Shown here: one piece after another, positions 31,543 to 35,265 of the stretch
Layout of the letters: each line of letters opens with the position of its first letter
Position numbering within the stretch: the stretch's first letter is position 1
DNA from: an uncultured Eubacteriales bacterium
Lineage (GTDB): Bacteria; Bacillota; Clostridia; Oscillospirales; Oscillospiraceae
Reading direction: 5' to 3'
NCBI GenBank assembly: GCA_900543625.1
Contig: UQSF01000020.1
Span: 1 to 35,265 of the forward strand
DNA length: 35,265 bases
Translations under genes and position numbers: made by a program
Notes under the pieces: model-generated
What the model was told of the DNA's origin: nothing
Seen by the model: only the letters and a program-made list of their open reading frames with translations
The model's database searches: none

Positions 31543-32898
31543 ATGAAAATTGTGATCGTGGGCGCTGGCCGCGTGGGGTATGCCATCGCGGAGCAGCTCC
31601 TGACAGAAGGGCATGACATCACTGTCGTCGAGGGCGACCCGGAGCGTGCCGCTTATATTTCCTCCACGCTGGATGTGATCGTGGTCGAGGGGCGTGCCAA
31701 TGTCGACCAGCTGCGCATTGCAAATGTCGCGGATGCGGATCTGCTCATCGCCGCAACGACCTCGGATGAGACCAATCTCATCAGCTGCATGGTCGGGCGC
31801 AAGCTCGGCGCGACGCATACGATCGCGCGCGTGCGTGACGAGGAGTATTATCAGGACGTGGTGCTGCTGCAGGACGAGCTGGGGCTGAGCCTGTCCATCA
31901 ACCCCGAGCGTACCTCCGCCAAGGAGATTTCGCGCACGCTGCGTTTTCCGGCCGCTACAAAAGTCGAGCCGTTTGCAAACGGGCTCGTGGAGCTTGTCGA
32001 GTTCAAGCTGCGCGAGGGCAGTAAGCTCGATGGCCTGCGCCTGAACGATTTTCGCAGCCGCTATAGCGAGGGCATCCTGATTTGTGCCGTGGAGCGCGAG
32101 GGCAGCGTGACGATCCCGAACGGCGATTTTGTGCTCGCCGCCGGGGACTATGTCACCGTGGTCGGCGCGCCGCATGAGCTGCATGAGCTCTTTCGTAAGA
32201 TCGGCGAATTCCGCCATGAAGCCGAGAGCGTTATCATTGTCGGCGGCGGCCGTATCGCCGAGCGGCTGGCGCTGGAGCTGGCGCGGATGCGCATCCACTC
32301 GACGATCATTGAGCGCGACCCGGCGCGCTGCCGCGTCATGAAGACACTCCTGCCGGAGGCGACCATCATCTGCGCCGATGGTACAAAGCCGGATGTGCTG
32401 CGCGAGGAGGGACTCTCGTCGGCGGACGCACTCGTCACGGTCACGGAGTCGGACGAGACGAACCTCATCATCTCCTCGTTCGCTTACAATGAAAACGTGC
32501 CGAAGATCGTCACCAAGGTGGATGAGGACAACTTCATCCAGCTTGCTGAGTCGTATGGCCTCACGACGATCATCCAGCCGGCGGACGTCACGGCCGGCCG
32601 CATCGTGGAGTATGTCCGCTGGATGGAAAATTCCGCGCACAGCAGCGGCGTGGAGACGCTGCGCATGGTGGCTGACGGTCAGGCCGAGGCGCTGGAGTTC
32701 ATCGTGCGCGCCGAGAGCCAGTTTCTCGACGTGCCGCTCAAGGCACTCAAGCTCAAGGACTCCGTGCTCGTCGCCTCGATCATCCGCCGTGGCAAGTGCC
32801 GCGTCCCGTCCGGCAACGACGCCATCGAGCTCGGCGACCGTGTGGTCGTGGTCACGACCAACCACGGTATGCACGAGCTGAAGGATATTTTGAAATGA
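31543..32898 (+). CDS. trkA: Trk potassium uptake system NAD-binding subunit TrkA
   Basis: 451 residues, start ATG 31543 behind GGAGAG. It has the duplicated TrkA layout: RCK_N 1 (IVIVGAGRVGYAIAEQL, residues 3-19), RCK_C 1 (about 140-215), RCK_N 2 (VIIVGGGRIAERLALEL, near 232) and RCK_C 2 (about 365-450). It binds NAD(H)/ATP on the cytoplasmic face and gates a TrkH/TrkG potassium channel. No trkH lies next to it; the neighbour is pcrA, so the channel gene must be elsewhere or beyond the window. Single gene with its own promoter and terminator. Confidence 0.93.
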   Translation: MKIVIVGAGRVGYAIAEQLLTEGHDITVVEGDPERAAYISSTLDVIVVEGRANVDQLRIANVADADLLIAATTSDETNLISCMVGRKLGATHTIARVRDEEYYQDVVLLQDELGLSLSINPERTSAKEISRTLRFPAATKVEPFANGLVELVEFKLREGSKLDGLRLNDFRSRYSEGILICAVEREGSVTIPNGDFVLAAGDYVTVVGAPHELHELFRKIGEFRHEAESVIIVGGGRIAERLALELARMRIHSTIIERDPARCRVMKTLLPEATIICADGTKPDVLREEGLSSADALVTVTESDETNLIISSFAYNENVPKIVTKVDEDNFIQLAESYGLTTIIQPADVTAGRIVEYVRWMENSAHSSGVETLRMVADGQAEALEFIVRAESQFLDVPLKALKLKDSVLVASIIRRGKCRVPSGNDAIELGDRVVVVTTNHGMHELKDILK

Positions 32899-32916
32899 CC
32901 CCCACCCCAAATGGAG

Positions 32917-32952
32917 ACCCGCCGTTTTCCGACCGGAGAGCGGCGGGTTTTT
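32917..32952 (+). terminator. intrinsic terminator of trkA
   Basis: An 8-bp perfect GC stem (32917-32924 with 32941-32948) is followed by TTTTT. Confidence 0.75.
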
Positions 32953-32993
32953 GCGCGTGCCTGCGTAAAAGCGTCCACGGGGACGCGCACCCC

Positions 32994-33022
32994 TTGTTTC
33001 GGGGGAGAAAATGTGGTAGAAT
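32994..33022 (+). promoter_or_regulatory. promoter of pcrA, very close to the start codon
   Basis: TTGTTT (32994-32999), 17-base spacer, TAGAAT (33017-33022). The -10 box ends only eight bases before ATG 33031, so the transcript would have almost no leader. Confidence 0.45.
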
Positions 33023-33030
33023 CAAACGCT

Positions 33031-35265
33031 ATGAATACTACAACACTGACTTTTGAACAACGGTATGTGCAGGCACGCAGACGCTTCATCGCGGCGGACT
33101 TCGCGAACCTGAACGATATGCAGAGACAGGCGGTCCTGGCTACGGAAGGCCCACTGCTGCTGCTGGCCGGCGCCGGCAGCGGTAAAACCACGGTGCTCAT
33201 CCACCGGATCGCAAATCTCATTCAGTACGGCCGCGGCGCGGACACGGACGAAGTGCCCGAATGGGCGACGGAGGAGGACCTCGCGCTGCTCGAGCGCACG
33301 GATCTGGCGCCGGACGAGCGGCGGCGTGCGCGCGCGGCGGCGGCAGTCGAGCCGGTCGAGCCGTGGCGCATCATCGCCATCACCTTCACGAACAAGGCGG
33401 CGGATGAGCTCAAGGAGCGTATTGAGCGGATGCTCGGTCCGGAGGCAGCGGCAGATATCTGGGCTTCGACCTTCCACTCCGCGTGCGTGCGCATCCTGCG
33501 GCGGGACGCGGACAAGCTCGGCTATCCCAACAGCTTCACGATCTATGACACGTCGGACAGTCTGGCGGTCGTCAAGCGCATCATCAAGGAGATGAACCTC
33601 GATGAAAAGGCGTTTCCGAACCGCGCCGTGCTCACGGAGATCAGCCGCGCCAAGGATGCCGGCATCACGCCCGAGCAGTACCTTGCGCGCGCACAGGCCA
33701 CGCACAACCCGCGCAATATCCGCATCGGCGAGATATACCAGACCTACTGGCAGCGCCTGTTTTCCGCCGGGGCGATGGACTTTGACGACCTGATCTACAA
33801 CACCGTGCGCCTGCTCGACGAGCATGCGGACGTGCGCGAGCATTGGCAGCGCCGCTTCCGCTATGTGCTCATCGACGAGTATCAGGACACGAACAATCTC
33901 CAGTATCAGCTCGCGGCCCTGCTTGCCGATGGCTGGGGCAACATCTGCGTCGTCGGGGACGATGACCAGAGCATCTACAAGTTCCGTGGCGCGACGATCG
34001 AGAACATTCTCAATTTCGAAAAGCAGTACAAAAACGCGCGCACCATCCGCCTTGAGCAGAACTACCGCAGCACCGGCCGCATCCTGGATGCCGCCAACCA
34101 CGTCATCGCCAACAACACCGGCCGCAAGGGCAAAACGCTCTGGACAAAGGCCGATGCCGGTGACCCGCTCACGCTCTACTGCGCTACGAATGAGAACGAC
34201 GAGGCGCGCTACGTCGCCGCGAAGATCATGGACGATTTTGGGCAGGGGATCAACTTCCGCGACCACGCCGTGCTCTACCGCATGAACGCGCAGAGCAACC
34301 AACTCGAATATGCCTTCAAGCGCAACGGTATCCCGTACCGAATTGTCGGCGGCACGCGCTTTTTTGACCGCGCCGAGGTCAAGGATATGCTGGCCTATCT
34401 GTGCGTCATCCAGACGCCGGATGACGACCTGCGCCTGACGCGCATCATCAACACGCCCGCCCGCGGCATCGGCGCGCGCACGATCGAGGCGGCCTTGCAG
34501 CTCGCACATGAGCAGCAGACGAGCCTCTTTGACATCATCCGCCACGCCGACGCGTATCCCGAGCTGCAGCGCAGCCAGATGCGTCTGCGCCAGTTTGCCA
34601 TCCTGATCGAGGAGCTGCAGGAGCAGGCCAAGACTGTGCCGCCGGACGAGCTCTATGATCTGGTCGTAGAGCGCAGCGGCTATGTCCGCGCCCTTGAGGA
34701 GAAGAACACGGCGGAGGATGCTGCGCGCATCGAAAACGTGCAGGAGCTCAAGTCGAACATCATCGCCTTTGCCAAGGAGGCCGAAAACCCCACGCTTGCG
34801 GGCTTCCTCGATGAGGTCGCGCTCTATACGGATCTCGATAACTATGACCAGTCTGCCGACTGTGTCACGCTCATGACCATGCACGCGGCCAAGGGTCTGG
34901 AGTTTCCGACGGTGTTCATCATCGGCTGCGAGGAGGGCATCTTCCCGGGCCTGCGCTGCATCGGCGAGCCGGACGAGATGGAGGAGGAGCGCCGCCTGTG
35001 CTACGTCGCGCTCACCCGCGCGCGTGAGCACCTCATCCTCACGTGCGCCCGCCAGCGTATGCTCTTCGGCCGCACGACGGCCAACCGCGTCTCCCGTTTT
35101 GTCGAGGAGATCCCGGATGAGGACATCCGAAAGCTCAACGTCCCGCACGGCTATGGCTATTCCGAGCCCAGCCGCGACCAGCAGCAGTATCCGCCGCGCC
35201 GGAGCGAGCCGCGCGCTTACACGGTCTCCGCGCCGGAGCCGCGCCGCAAGCCGCCCATGCGTCCG
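33031..35265 (+). CDS. pcrA: ATP-dependent DNA helicase PcrA/UvrD, 3' end outside the window
   Basis: The frame is open from ATG 33031 to the last base (745 codons, no stop). It is a superfamily 1A 3'-5' helicase acting in repair and replication restart. Motifs: I LLLLAGAGSGKTT (near residue 45), Ia AITFTNKAADELKERI, II LIDEYQDTN, III VVGDDDQSIYKFRGA, IV EQNYRSTGRI, V TMHAAKGLEFPTVFI, VI ERRLCYVALTRARE. An N-terminal extension (TFEQRYVQARRRFIAADF) and an acidic/Ala-rich insert after motif I match, from memory, PcrA of Oscillospiraceae and support this start, although no Shine-Dalgarno is placed for it. The visible end is a Pro/Arg-rich tail after the helicase core, so little is missing. Confidence 0.95.
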   Translation, partial: MNTTTLTFEQRYVQARRRFIAADFANLNDMQRQAVLATEGPLLLLAGAGSGKTTVLIHRIANLIQYGRGADTDEVPEWATEEDLALLERTDLAPDERRRARAAAAVEPVEPWRIIAITFTNKAADELKERIERMLGPEAAADIWASTFHSACVRILRRDADKLGYPNSFTIYDTSDSLAVVKRIIKEMNLDEKAFPNRAVLTEISRAKDAGITPEQYLARAQATHNPRNIRIGEIYQTYWQRLFSAGAMDFDDLIYNTVRLLDEHADVREHWQRRFRYVLIDEYQDTNNLQYQLAALLADGWGNICVVGDDDQSIYKFRGATIENILNFEKQYKNARTIRLEQNYRSTGRILDAANHVIANNTGRKGKTLWTKADAGDPLTLYCATNENDEARYVAAKIMDDFGQGINFRDHAVLYRMNAQSNQLEYAFKRNGIPYRIVGGTRFFDRAEVKDMLAYLCVIQTPDDDLRLTRIINTPARGIGARTIEAALQLAHEQQTSLFDIIRHADAYPELQRSQMRLRQFAILIEELQEQAKTVPPDELYDLVVERSGYVRALEEKNTAEDAARIENVQELKSNIIAFAKEAENPTLAGFLDEVALYTDLDNYDQSADCVTLMTMHAAKGLEFPTVFIIGCEEGIFPGLRCIGEPDEMEEERRLCYVALTRAREHLILTCARQRMLFGRTTANRVSRFVEEIPDEDIRKLNVPHGYGYSEPSRDQQQYPPRRSEPRAYTVSAPEPRRKPPMRP

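Noticed and set aside
33022..35148. 708-codon minus-strand frame at the right edge
   Set aside because: The opposite strand encodes all seven helicase motifs of PcrA in one frame, so this is antisense noise.

Overview
The window looks like a chromosome segment of a Gram-positive gut-type clostridium, most likely Oscillospiraceae. The basis is a GC-rich, Firmicutes-style gene set: a T-box leader, type III glutamine synthetase, an ANTAR regulator, SLH-domain surface proteins, an LtaS-like enzyme, AGGAGG ribosome sites, and a PcrA with the long N-terminus I associate with this family. The genus is not determined. The first ~6.7 kb is clearly more AT-rich and is part of an integrated mobile element.

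Region 1 (1 to about 6,690) is the right-hand part of a Tn916-type integrative element. It holds a frameshifted AAA/DUF4143 ATPase gene between two 69-bp direct repeats, a small HhH-like protein, a frameshifted Tn916-type excisionase, an intact tyrosine integrase, a five-repeat zinc-ribbon protein with a degenerate nuclease-like tail, an uncertain small ORF and a PPP-type metallophosphoesterase. The element ends against the 3' part of metG: only the Ala/Pro/Glu-rich linker and the C-terminal tRNA-binding domain of methionyl-tRNA synthetase remain on this side. At the junction the element carries a near-consensus promoter, a Shine-Dalgarno in a hairpin loop and a TTG-start His-rich 48-codon ORF, all reading into the metG remnant.

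Region 2 (about 7.2 to 17.8 kb) carries envelope and transport genes, mostly single transcription units closed by strong hairpin terminators: an LtaS-like membrane enzyme, an NhaC-type antiporter, a secreted PI-PLC-like protein, a large orphan protein (degenerate KaiC/RecA-like domain plus PEP synthase-type ATP-grasp domain), an NSS sodium symporter and a GH25 lysozyme with SLH anchors.

Region 3 (17.8 to 27.3 kb) is a nitrogen and nucleotide block. An ANTAR-pyrG-purB-purA operon runs leftward, and glnN and asnB run rightward. Divergent promoters lie between ANTAR and glnN, and each is followed by a leader terminator, so antitermination by the ANTAR protein is the natural model for glnN and perhaps for its own operon. 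asnB sits behind a T-box with an AAC (Asn) specifier. The block therefore links glutamine supply (glnN) to its consumers CTP synthase, asparagine synthetase and purine synthesis.

Region 4 (27.3 kb to the end) has an SLH surface protein, a one-polypeptide MacB/FtsX-like ABC exporter with a very large extracellular domain, TrkA, and pcrA/uvrD, which runs off the right edge. No rRNA, intact tRNA or CRISPR array was seen.
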